Positions 17,935-25,919 of a DNA stretch of 64,000 nt are shown in pieces. A program made the translations under genes and the position numbers. The notes beneath the pieces were generated by a model. That model saw only the letters and a program-made list of their open reading frames with translations, was not told the origin of the DNA and did not search any database. Source of the DNA: Pseudobacteroides cellulosolvens ATCC 35603 = DSM 2933 (lineage in GTDB: Bacteria; Bacillota; Clostridia; Acetivibrionales; DSM-2933); contig NZ_LGTC01000001.1 in assembly GCF_001262605.1 (NCBI RefSeq), positions 4,722,001-4,786,000 on the forward strand, read 5' to 3'. The first letter of the stretch is position 1. Every line of letters starts with the position of its first letter.

Positions 17935-18993
17935 TTATAAAATTAACATTTCTAATACTTTTATAAACTCTTCCATATCGCTGTCGGTACCTATGCTGAC
18001 CCTTAGATAATTGTCAATCCTGGGTTTTTTAAAGAATCTTACAAGGATACCGTTTTCCCTTAAGTGATTAAATATCACTTCTGCATTCATTTTACTGTGG
18101 CTTATAAATAGAAAATTGGCCCTTGAATCCAAAACCTCAAATCCCATTTCCTTGAGCCTTAAGGCAACCCACTCTCTGGTATTTATAATCTTCGCAACTG
18201 TTTCTTTAAAATACTCCTCATCCCTTATGGCCTCTACTGCCCCCGCTAAAGCAAGGCGGTCAACTGGATATGAGTTGAATGAATTCTTTATTCGAATTAT
18301 GCCGTCAATAAGCTCACTGCTTCCCATAACAAGCCCAAGCCTTAAGCCTGCAAGGCATCTTGATTTGGACATGGTCTGAATGACAAGAAGATTTTTATAT
18401 TCCTTTATCAATTTGACCACCGACTCACCGCCAAAGTCAATATATGCTTCATCTATTATAACTACATTGTCTTTGTTATACTGGATAATAGTTTTTATCT
18501 CATCAATACCCATATATTTCGCCGTTGGTGCTTTGGGATTGGATATTATTATCCCACCGTTTTCTCTTAGGAATTCATTAACCGGTACATTGAATTCATC
18601 ATCTAAGGGTACGGTTTCATAGTCTAAATTGTATAGTCTGCAATAAACAGGATAAAAAGAATAGGTTATATCAGGAAAAAGTATCTTTTTACCCGGATCA
18701 AAGAAAGCTTGGAATGCAAAGGCTAAAAGCTCGTCTGAACCGTTGCCTGCATATACTTCCTCCTTTGTAAGTCCATAATATTTAGCCACCGTTTCCCTTA
18801 ATTCATGAAATTCCGGATCAGGATACAGCCTCAAGTCACTGTTTGTCGCATTCTTTATGGCTTTTATCACCCTTGGTGATGGGGGATACGGGCTCTCATT
18901 GGTATTAAGCTTTATATATTTTTTATCCTTGGGCTGTTCTCCCGGCACATAAGGAACCAGGTTTTTAGCAGCCTTGCTCCAAAATTTACTCAT
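17935..18993 (-). CDS. hisC: Histidinol-phosphate aminotransferase
   Basis: A PLP enzyme (fold type I, 352 aa) transaminating imidazole acetol phosphate with glutamate. Markers are LNTNESPYPPSP near residues 28-39, ISNPKAPTA near 150-158, the DEAYIDFGG aspartate near 181-189, the PLP lysine in QTMSKSRCLAGLRLG near 205-219 and a C-terminal LRVSIGT. The usual NPNNPTG segment reads NPKAPTA here, a mild variation. It starts 5 bases after hisD. Confidence 0.96.
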   Translation of the reverse strand: MSKFWSKAAKNLVPYVPGEQPKDKKYIKLNTNESPYPPSPRVIKAIKNATNSDLRLYPDPEFHELRETVAKYYGLTKEEVYAGNGSDELLAFAFQAFFDPGKKILFPDITYSFYPVYCRLYNLDYETVPLDDEFNVPVNEFLRENGGIIISNPKAPTAKYMGIDEIKTIIQYNKDNVVIIDEAYIDFGGESVVKLIKEYKNLLVIQTMSKSRCLAGLRLGLVMGSSELIDGIIRIKNSFNSYPVDRLALAGAVEAIRDEEYFKETVAKIINTREWVALRLKEMGFEVLDSRANFLFISHSKMNAEVIFNHLRENGILVRFFKKPRIDNYLRVSIGTDSDMEEFIKVLEMLIL

Positions 18994-18998
18994 TCAAA

Positions 18999-20300
18999 TC
19001 ACTCCCCCTTTTCAAATCTGACACGTATTGCATTGGCGTGTGCCGACAGACCTTCCGACTCTGCAAAAAGTATCACATCATCCTTAACGTTGGAGAGAGC
19101 CTTTCTCGAATATGATATAAGGCTGGTCTTCTTAATAAATTCACCTACATTAAGAGGTGAGAAAAACCTTGCCGTGCCGCTTGTAGGCAAAACATGGTTA
19201 GGCCCTGCAAAATAGTCTCCAAGGGGTTCGGAAGCATAGTTCCCAAGGAAAATTGCACCTGCGTTCTTTATCTCCCCAACCATTCCAAAGGGTTCTTCCA
19301 CGCATAGTTCCAGATGCTCGGGAGCTATTTGGTTAACCAATTCAATTGCTTTCTCCATATCATTTACTATAACAATGGCACCATAATCGTCAATTGATTT
19401 ATTAATTATTTCTTTTCTGCCAAGGTAGGCTGTCTGCCTTTCAACCTCGTTTTTCACTTCATAAGCAAGCTTTTCCGAGTCAGTAACCAAAACCGAGGCG
19501 GAAAGCACGTCATGTTCTGCTTGTGACAAAAGGTCTGCAGCAACAAATTTGGCATTGGCAGTTTTATCTGCAACAACCATTATTTCACTGGGTCCTGCAA
19601 ACATATCAATGTCACAGTAACCGTATACCAGCCTCTTAGCGGTATTTACATATATATTGCCTGGCCCGGTAACCTTGTCAACCTTTGGAATACTCTCAGT
19701 ACCAAAAGCCAGAGCAGCTATGGCCTGAGCCCCCCCCATTTTGTATATCTCATCTGCACCTGCTTCATTTGCAGCAACCAATATAACAGGATTGATTTTC
19801 CCATCCTTGCCGGGAGGAGTCGCCATTACTATCTTTTCTACTCCAGCAACCTTTGCAGGTATCACATTCATTAAAACCGATGAGGGCAGCGGAGCAGTCC
19901 CTCCAGGTACATAAACTCCCACAATTTCCAACGGTCTTAATATCTGTCCCAGTATCACTCCGTCCTTTTCTGTGGAAAACCAGGATTTCTCCTTCTGCTT
20001 TACATGATACTCCTCAATGTTGGCTTTAGCCCTTCTGATAACCTCTATAAGCTCATTATCCACGTTATTGTAGGCATCATCCAGTTCCTCTTTGGTTACC
20101 CTCATGTTTTCAGCTGTTAAATAAACCTTGTCAAACATTTTTGTATATTCAAAAACCGCAGCATTTCCCTTATTTCTAACATTTGATACGATTTCTTCAA
20201 CTCGCTGCAGCACAACACTTTCGTCCAATTGGCTTCTATCCAAAAGTTTTTTCAATAAATCCTTATCATCTTCTTTTCTGGAGTCAATAATTCTTATCAA
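18999..20300 (-). CDS. hisD: Histidinol dehydrogenase
   Basis: Zinc- and NAD-dependent four-electron oxidation of histidinol to histidine, about 433 aa. Visible signatures are GVYVPGGTAPLPSSVLMN, GGAQAIAALAFGTESIP, VDKVTGPGNIYVN, AGPSEIMVVAD, LSQAEHD and the catalytic NQIAPEHLEL. The N-terminus has a GTG at 20309 overlapping the ribosome site AGAGGTG. TTG at 20300 has correct spacing, so I prefer it. It overlaps or abuts the end of hisG. Confidence 0.96.
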   Translation of the reverse strand: MIRIIDSRKEDDKDLLKKLLDRSQLDESVVLQRVEEIVSNVRNKGNAAVFEYTKMFDKVYLTAENMRVTKEELDDAYNNVDNELIEVIRRAKANIEEYHVKQKEKSWFSTEKDGVILGQILRPLEIVGVYVPGGTAPLPSSVLMNVIPAKVAGVEKIVMATPPGKDGKINPVILVAANEAGADEIYKMGGAQAIAALAFGTESIPKVDKVTGPGNIYVNTAKRLVYGYCDIDMFAGPSEIMVVADKTANAKFVAADLLSQAEHDVLSASVLVTDSEKLAYEVKNEVERQTAYLGRKEIINKSIDDYGAIVIVNDMEKAIELVNQIAPEHLELCVEEPFGMVGEIKNAGAIFLGNYASEPLGDYFAGPNHVLPTSGTARFFSPLNVGEFIKKTSLISYSRKALSNVKDDVILFAESEGLSAHANAIRVRFEKGE

Positions 20301-20305
20301 AGCCC

Positions 20306-20946
20306 TCACCTCTTTTCAAGCTGGTTACTTATTCCATCAATTATGCTGTTTATTCTTTCGCTTTCCATCTTCATGCTTACCCTGTTTACAACCATTCTGG
20401 CACTAATATCCGCTATGGTATCCAACACAACCAGACCGTTCTCCTTTAGAGTCCTGCCGCTTTCCACCAGGTCTACTATAACTTCGGCAAGCCCTACCAA
20501 TGGTGCTAATTCAACAGATCCGTTTAGCTTTATTACCTCAATGGATTCCTTGCGTTTATGTTCAAAGTAGTCCCTTGCAATTCTAGGATATTTTGTTGCA
20601 ACCCTCTTATTGTTTAGCTCATCCAATTTCCCCTGCAGCTCTGCAGGTCCGGCTACAGCCATTTTACAAGCTGCAAACCCAAGATTTAAAACCTCATATA
20701 GATGTCGTCCTTCCTCCATAAGAGTATCCTTACCTACTATACCTAAATCTGCTGCTCCGTATTCAACATATGTAGGAACATCACTTGGTTTTGCAAGGAA
20801 AATTTTATCTTGTTTTTTTCATCACATAAAATAAGCTTCCTTGAAGAGCCTTTGAGCTCTGAACAATCAATCCCTATCTTTTCAAAAAGTTCAATGGATA
20901 ACTCGGTAAGCCTCCCTTTTGAAAGGGCTATAGTCAAGTACCTCAT
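20306..20946 (-). pseudogene. hisG: ATP phosphoribosyltransferase catalytic subunit (short form), frameshifted
   Basis: The first histidine enzyme, condensing ATP with PRPP; the short HisG form needs HisZ, which is encoded just upstream. The first about 50 residues (MRYLTIALSKGRLTELSIEL onward, to KNKIKF) are in one frame from 20946. The rest, including KPSDVPTYVEYGAADLGIVG, LGFAACKMAVAG and LNGSVELAPLVGLA, is in another frame to 20306. The frames join if one base is restored in the A/T run at about 20799-20806 (AAAATTTTCC needing one more T in the coding strand). Together they give a normal short HisG of about 213 aa. Either a sequencing error or a real inactivating mutation. Confidence 0.92.
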
Positions 20947-20993
20947 AATAAAACCATCCCTTCACTCTATCTTTTTAATCAATTATCGCTGCT

Positions 20994-21104
20994 TGTAATG
21001 GCTAAGAAATAACATCCGATTCTCATCGCCCAAAACCCCGTTAAACCGTCGGGATTTTGTTCTCGAGAATACGAAGTTATTTCTAAGGCATTCCTCAGTA
21101 ATGA
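20994..21104. repeat. Palindromic repeat family B, copy 2 (inside the his operon)
   Basis: The same about 110-bp palindrome as at 10884-10996, filling the space between the hisZ stop (21106) and hisG start (20946). Arms: GGCTAAGAAATAAC and GTTATTTCTAAGGC. Inner stem: CAAAACCCCG and TCGGGATTTTG. Transcribed as part of the his mRNA it would form a long hairpin. Confidence 0.88.
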
Positions 21105-21105
21105 C

Positions 21106-22365
21106 TCAATCATGCCTTATCAGCTCCGCAAATGTAACCTTTGAAGCTTCTCCAGTCTCTAAATTATGAATTTCTATGTTTTCATCATCCTTAATCAAAA
21201 TAATGCCGCCAATTTTCTTGCTTGCAGCATAACCTTTCAGCTGTTCTACACCCTGGCATGCCACATCGATTTCAACAGCAAGGCCTTGCCTTCTCAATTC
21301 TTGAGCCACTTTAAACGCTGCCTTTCTTCCTTCATTCATGTAGCATACCAATGTGTCAATCTTAGGCTTCTCAGTATCTATCTTCTGCCTGTCAAGAGCT
21401 ATCATAATCATGTTTACTCCAAGAGAAAAACCTATTGCAGGTGTACTTTTTCCAAATTTACCAACCAGGCTGTCATACCTTCCACCGCTTAATATAGGAA
21501 ACCCTGCTCCGTAAGTAAATCCCCTGAATATAATACCTGTATAGTAATTAAGGCTTCTTACCATTCCCAGATCAACAGAAACATATTTACTGTAACCATA
21601 GTCATCAAGAATTTGAAGAACCTTTCTCAAATTATTCAGTGCATTTAAAGACCTCTTGTTTAATGTAATCTTCTCAACCTTTTCAATTACATCAATTGAT
21701 CCAAACAATCTTGGCAGACTGAAAATAAGTTCTTTAAGATCTTCTTTGATATCCTGTCCCTTAACCAGTTCTTCTACACCAAGAAAATCCTTTCTATCAA
21801 TAAGTACTCGCATTTGCTCAATGTCATTATCGGCTATCCCGGCTTCTTCCATCAGTCCTTTAAAAAACTCCACCTGGCCTATATCTATCTGGAAGCTTTC
21901 AAGCCCCATAGCCTTTACGGCAGTTATAGCTGTTGCAATAACCTCTGCATCTGCTTCAGGGGTATTAACACCCACCATCTCAATACCCGCCTGGGTAAAC
22001 TCCTTCTGCTTTCCGCCGCCAAGTTCGTTATAATTGAATGTATTGCCTATGTATGAATACCTTACAGGCACCGAAATATCCTTGCACTTTGTAGCCGATA
22101 TCCTTGCAACAGGTATTGTCATTTCAGGCCTTAGTACAAGAATCCTTCCCTGCTGGTCAAAAAACTTAAACATATTTTCCTGCGGAGTCATGTCAGAATC
22201 TTCTGAAAACACATCATAGAATTCAAATGTAGGAGTTTCTATCTCCTGGTATCCGGAACTTCTAAATATGCTTCTAAGCTTTACTTCTAGATTTCTTTTA
22301 AGATAACACTCATTAAAAAGTATATCCTGGACCCCTTCCGGAGTGTAAATTTTCCATTTACTCAT
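21106..22365 (-). CDS. hisZ: ATP phosphoribosyltransferase regulatory subunit HisZ
   Basis: A class II histidyl-tRNA-synthetase-like protein (419 aa) that lacks tRNA charging and acts as the regulatory partner of short HisG. Sequence signs are TPEGVQDILFNEC near residues 8-20, LRPEMTIPVARI (motif 2 region) near 76-87, FTQAGIEMVG near 122-131 and GGRYDSLVGKFG near 290-301. Its position as the first gene of the his operon, before a short HisG, favours HisZ over HisS. The C-terminal about 90 aa resemble an anticodon-binding domain, so a HisS function cannot be excluded by eye alone. Confidence 0.9.
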   Translation of the reverse strand: MSKWKIYTPEGVQDILFNECYLKRNLEVKLRSIFRSSGYQEIETPTFEFYDVFSEDSDMTPQENMFKFFDQQGRILVLRPEMTIPVARISATKCKDISVPVRYSYIGNTFNYNELGGGKQKEFTQAGIEMVGVNTPEADAEVIATAITAVKAMGLESFQIDIGQVEFFKGLMEEAGIADNDIEQMRVLIDRKDFLGVEELVKGQDIKEDLKELIFSLPRLFGSIDVIEKVEKITLNKRSLNALNNLRKVLQILDDYGYSKYVSVDLGMVRSLNYYTGIIFRGFTYGAGFPILSGGRYDSLVGKFGKSTPAIGFSLGVNMIMIALDRQKIDTEKPKIDTLVCYMNEGRKAAFKVAQELRRQGLAVEIDVACQGVEQLKGYAASKKIGGIILIKDDENIEIHNLETGEASKVTFAELIRHD

Positions 22366-22390
22366 ATCATCGCCCTCACTTTAACACTTT

Positions 22391-22419
22391 AATTCGCTAA
22401 AGCACTAAATTAACGAATT
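22391..22419. promoter_or_regulatory. Candidate his operator (10-9-10 inverted repeat)
   Basis: AATTCGCTAA, 9 bases, TTAACGAATT pair at 9 of 10 positions. The element sits just downstream of the -10 box of the his promoter, covering the expected transcription start and leader. It could be a repressor site (for example a TrpR-like HisR) or a leader hairpin; the regulator is a guess. Confidence 0.45.
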
Positions 22420-22425
22420 ACTGAA

Positions 22426-22454
22426 ATTATAATCTGTAAAGACTCATTTGTCAA
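22426..22454 (-). promoter_or_regulatory. Sigma-A-type promoter of the his operon
   Basis: On the minus strand TTGACA, 17 bases, TATAAT: an exact consensus match, about 60 bases before the hisZ start. Confidence 0.85.
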
Positions 22455-22610
22455 TATGAAAAAACCAATTTTTTCTTTTATTTTATTCATCAAAATGCTA
22501 AAATAAGCTTACAATAAATACTTGAAATAATGTATATTTTGAAATGCTAAGTAAAATCAAATACCTTATAGAATCAATATGTTATATAAAACCAAAAAGG
22601 AGAATTATTC

Positions 22611-23261
22611 ATGAGTTATAAGGCAGTACTTTTTGACCTGGATGGTACATTACTTGATACCATAAAAGACATTTCACAATCCATGAATTATGCTATGCAA
22701 AAAAACGGTCTTCCTGTTTATGCGATAGAAGAATACAAGTACCTTGTAGGCGAAGGTGTATACAACCTTGCAAAAAAAGCTCTTCCTGAGCATTTGCAGA
22801 ATGAGGAAACCATAAACTGCATTGTTGCTCAAATGAAGGAGCATTATGAAAAACATTGGGCTGATAATACTGTTCTCTATGAAGGCATTCCCGAACTACT
22901 GAATTATCTTACTTCAAAAGGATATAAGCTATCAATATTATCAAATAAACCCCATTCTTTCACACAAAAAATAGCTGATAAACTACTGGATAAGTGGCAA
23001 TTTGATGTTATATTCGGAGAGCGCAAGCCAATACCTATTAAGCCTGATCCTGCCAGTGCCTTGGAAATAGCATCAATTATGGGCGTCAATCCACAGGACT
23101 TTTTGTATCTAGGTGACACATCTGTTGATATGTACACAGCAAACAATGCAGGTATGTATGCAGTGGGTGTGACATGGGGATTCAGAAAAAAAGATGAGCT
23201 GTTAAAAAGCGGTGCCAAGCTGATAATTAATCATCCTATGAAACTAAGTCAAATTTGTTAA
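22611..23261 (+). CDS. HAD-superfamily phosphatase (phosphoglycolate phosphatase-like)
   Basis: A 216-aa haloacid-dehalogenase-fold hydrolase. Motif I is FDLDGTLLDT near residues 8-17, motif II LSILSNKPH near 105-113, and motifs III and IV are KPDPAS and YLGDTSVDM near 143-174. A helical cap lies between motifs I and II. It resembles Gph/PpaX-type enzymes that hydrolyse 2-phosphoglycolate or other small phosphates; the exact substrate is not readable. The start has AAAGGAG about 8 bases upstream. It is a single gene, divergent from the his operon. Confidence 0.85.
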   Translation: MSYKAVLFDLDGTLLDTIKDISQSMNYAMQKNGLPVYAIEEYKYLVGEGVYNLAKKALPEHLQNEETINCIVAQMKEHYEKHWADNTVLYEGIPELLNYLTSKGYKLSILSNKPHSFTQKIADKLLDKWQFDVIFGERKPIPIKPDPASALEIASIMGVNPQDFLYLGDTSVDMYTANNAGMYAVGVTWGFRKKDELLKSGAKLIINHPMKLSQIC

Positions 23262-23298
23262 GACCTGATTGAGGTATTACTTACCATTTTGAACGTGT

Positions 23299-23353
23299 GC
23301 TTACAAGTTAAGTTAACTTAGAAAGCGAAATTATACGGGAAGTGATTTTTTCA
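23299..23353. repeat. Degenerate copy of repeat family C
   Basis: AAGTTAAG..AACTT, then AGCGAAATTATACGGGAAGTGATTTTTT, follow the same order as the right half of the complete copy at 25616-25711 with several changes. It ends just before the 3' end of the GGDEF/HD-GYP gene. Confidence 0.45.
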
Positions 23354-23359
23354 ACATAC

Positions 23360-24862
23360 CTAAACTTTTGCCTTCATAATCGAAGAAAAAATTTCTACAA
23401 GCTCTGGATCAAAATGCTGGCCGGCACACCTTTCCAGCTCTTCTAAAGCCTCATCAGCACTCATAGCACTACAATATGGACGCTCTGAAATCATTGCATC
23501 AAAGGAATCTGCAATACAAAGAATTCTTGCTCCCAAGCTGATATGACTGCCGTATAAACCCGATGGATAACCAGTGCCATTGTATTTCTCATGGTGATGC
23601 TTAACAAAGTCAACCAATTGATCTATATCTGCCAGAGACTCAAGAATATTTGCACTATATACAGGATGCATTTTAACAAGTTCAAATTCTTCACAAGTCA
23701 AGCTGCTGGATTTGTTAAGTACTGTCTTGGGGATTTCTATTTTCCCAATATCATGCAGAAGCCCTGCATATTGCAGAATAGAGATTTCATTAAGGCCCAG
23801 GTTTAATGCTTCTCCAAGCATTACCGCATATGTAGAAACCCTCTCGGAGTGTCCAAGTGTATATGTATCCTTTGCTGAAATTGTGCTTAAAAGTGTCTTG
23901 AATACACCAATAAGATGCTGGTGGTCTTTGCTTATACCTTTCCTTATCCTGGAGATAACATCCTGATAAAAATGTATCTTATTCTTTCCCAGGTTCTTGG
24001 AATGATAAAGTGCCATATCTGCCTGATTCATAAGTTCATCCCTGTTAGTTGCCAAATCAGGATATTGAGATATTCCCATTGATAAAGATATCTGACTTCC
24101 AATACCATCAGTATAGCAAAAATGTCTTTGCGACTCAAACTCTCTTCTGATGTTATCAGCTACTCTGGTTGTATTAAACTGATCTGAATTTGGTAAAAGC
24201 ACTGCGAACTCATCTCCGCCATATCTGAATACCAAGTTCTCGCTGCCGGCAGCAACCTTTATGAGGGAAGCTGTTGATTTCAGCACTTCATCTCCCATTT
24301 CATGACCATAGATATCATTATATTTTTTAAAATTGTCAACATCAATCAATATTAATCCAAGGCTTTTTCTCTTTTTTTTGCTTTTTTCCAATTCATTAAA
24401 AATGCTTGCATTAAAATACCTTTGATTATATACATCAGTCAAATCATCAGTAATTGCCAGTCTCCTAAGATCTCTTTTCTGCAGCTCTTGTTTATTTGAC
24501 AAAAGTGCCACAATTATCATTGATATAATAGTTAGAATTTTTGATACCACACCTGCAACTAAACTTAAATTAGGTTCGTATATTAACCTGCTAACTATAA
24601 AAGCAGCCTGAACTACCTCAAATGATACAACTATTGCAAAACCGAAAAATCTAAATCTATAAGCCGCATATAGAGCTAAAAAACCTTGAATTTGTCCTAT
24701 AATAGTATATAACTCAGTAGGTATCATATTCTGAGCAAAAAAAACCATAAACGTTATGTAATACAGTAAAATCATGGTGAATTCCGTAATTTTAAATATA
24801 TTACCAAGATATTCATCACCAATATATCTTATGAAATTCAAAAATCTGTCCATTCTATGCAT
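23360..24862 (-). CDS. Membrane GGDEF plus HD-GYP cyclic-di-GMP protein
   Basis: A 500-aa predicted c-di-GMP enzyme. An N-terminal membrane region with about four or five hydrophobic helices (residues 20-120) is followed by a GGDEF domain (about 135-300) with an intact YGGDEF motif near 214-219. No RxxD inhibitory site is visible five residues ahead of it. An HD-GYP domain follows (about 315-500) with HDIGKIEIP and HHEKYNGTGYPSGL intact. Both synthesis and hydrolysis motifs are therefore present; which activity dominates cannot be told. It is monocistronic. A GGGGTG precedes ATG 24862. Confidence 0.92.
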   Translation of the reverse strand: MHRMDRFLNFIRYIGDEYLGNIFKITEFTMILLYYITFMVFFAQNMIPTELYTIIGQIQGFLALYAAYRFRFFGFAIVVSFEVVQAAFIVSRLIYEPNLSLVAGVVSKILTIISMIIVALLSNKQELQKRDLRRLAITDDLTDVYNQRYFNASIFNELEKSKKKRKSLGLILIDVDNFKKYNDIYGHEMGDEVLKSTASLIKVAAGSENLVFRYGGDEFAVLLPNSDQFNTTRVADNIRREFESQRHFCYTDGIGSQISLSMGISQYPDLATNRDELMNQADMALYHSKNLGKNKIHFYQDVISRIRKGISKDHQHLIGVFKTLLSTISAKDTYTLGHSERVSTYAVMLGEALNLGLNEISILQYAGLLHDIGKIEIPKTVLNKSSSLTCEEFELVKMHPVYSANILESLADIDQLVDFVKHHHEKYNGTGYPSGLYGSHISLGARILCIADSFDAMISERPYCSAMSADEALEELERCAGQHFDPELVEIFSSIMKAKV

Positions 24863-25134
24863 ATATGCACCCCAGCATTAAACATTAATTACTCTAATAC
24901 AACTTACGCTATAAATTTCCATCTTTTCAATAATCATTTTACATTTTTAATTATTGCAAATGCAGACGATTCAACTGCATTTGCCAATGTAAATCTTTTT
25001 CGTAACATATATAATTCAAAAAAGTCCTTTATCAATATTAACATTTTAAAGCAATTTCCGATAGCCTTTTTTGTAATCTTATCAGATAATCTTTTTACAT
25101 TAAATCTATAAATACACTATAATTTCCCACGACA

Positions 25135-25169
25135 ATAAAAAAAGCCTAAATGCTTTTAGCATAAGGCTT
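25135..25169 (-). terminator. Terminator (minus strand)
   Basis: AAGCCT..ATGC pairs with GCAT..AGGCTT, and on the minus strand the stem is followed by TTTTTTTATT. It lies about 100 bases beyond the 33-aa gene at 25268. Confidence 0.7.
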
Positions 25170-25217
25170 GTAAATAACTGTAATAATCTTCATAATAACA
25201 CGTTTAAGTTTATTGAA

Positions 25218-25246
25218 AAGCCGGAGCAAATACATGCCTCCGGCTT
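25218..25246 (-). terminator. GC-rich hairpin after the 33-aa gene
   Basis: AAGCCGGAG and CTCCGGCTT form a perfect 9-bp stem around an 11-base loop. On the minus strand it is followed by a short TTTTC tract, 20 bases beyond the small gene's stop. Confidence 0.6.
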
Positions 25247-25267
25247 ATGGAGGACACCGATCTGAAA

Positions 25268-25369
25268 TTAATTACTTTCCTTCAGTTCACTGTTAAGACT
25301 TGCTGCCCTTGCTAAGGCTGCACAAGCAAATCCTAAAAACCCCCCTACCAATAAACCTCCTAAAAACAT
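25268..25369 (-). CDS. 33-aa single-helix membrane peptide (DUF3789-like)
   Basis: A 33-codon frame reading MFLGGLLVGGFLGFACAALA and then a polar tail (RAASLNSELKESN). AAAGGGTGATC lies about 6 bases upstream of ATG 25369 and two hairpins follow the stop. A single glycine-rich hydrophobic helix with a short charged tail matches the look of DUF3789-type clostridial peptides (from memory; not checked). It is transcribed from inside a 1-kb gap that otherwise contains only a repeat (25616-25711) and no other recognisable gene. Function unknown. Confidence 0.65.
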   Translation of the reverse strand: MFLGGLLVGGFLGFACAALARAASLNSELKESN

Positions 25370-25615
25370 GTAAACGATCACCCTTTCAAAAAATTTTAAT
25401 AATATATTAGCGATTCCCATTAATTAAAATCGATTAGATTTAACGATTCTAATAATGACAGCAGATATAAAATCGCTTTATGCCCTGTATATCTTCCCTG
25501 ATCGAATCCTATGGATTTTATTGATTTTCCTAAGATGCCACAATGAAAGTGATTAAAATCCTGAACACAATCCGTTAAGACTACTGCTGCTTATGGGCTT
25601 TTTATCTTACTGCAC

Positions 25616-25711
25616 GAATGAAAAATTACTTCCGCTTTCTACAGCGGTGTTGACGAGTTAAGTCAACACATGAGCGAAATTTATAGTGGAAGTTATTTTT
25701 TGATCATGACT
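25616..25711. repeat. Palindromic repeat family C, complete copy
   Basis: Outer arms AATGAAAAATTACTTCCGCT and AGTGGAAGTTATTTTTT pair. An inner perfect stem GTGTTGAC/GTCAACAC lies inside. A shorter inverted copy is at 37379-37438, a partial copy at 1-26, and degenerate copies at 23299-23353 and 39610-39645. Confidence 0.8.
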
Positions 25712-25919
25712 AAATATATAAAATATAAATTAAAATCATAATATAATCTAGCTATAACCATGTTTTAAAATAGCAAATCTGTATAGTACTGGTATAATTT
25801 TAACCAATTTCATTATAACATTATTAATTTCTTATATCTAGTCTATTTATAGTATATTTTGGTTTATTATGCCTAATTAGTTATAGCTTCCTTCCAGTTA
25901 CACAAAAATACTATAATTT

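Noticed and set aside
21106..22365. Calling this gene hisS (histidyl-tRNA synthetase)
   Set aside because: First in a his operon beside a short-form HisG, so HisZ is the better call; HisS not fully excluded.
24857..25111. 84-aa open frame after the GGDEF/HD-GYP gene start
   Set aside because: No ribosome site and low-complexity AT-rich translation (many N, F, I).
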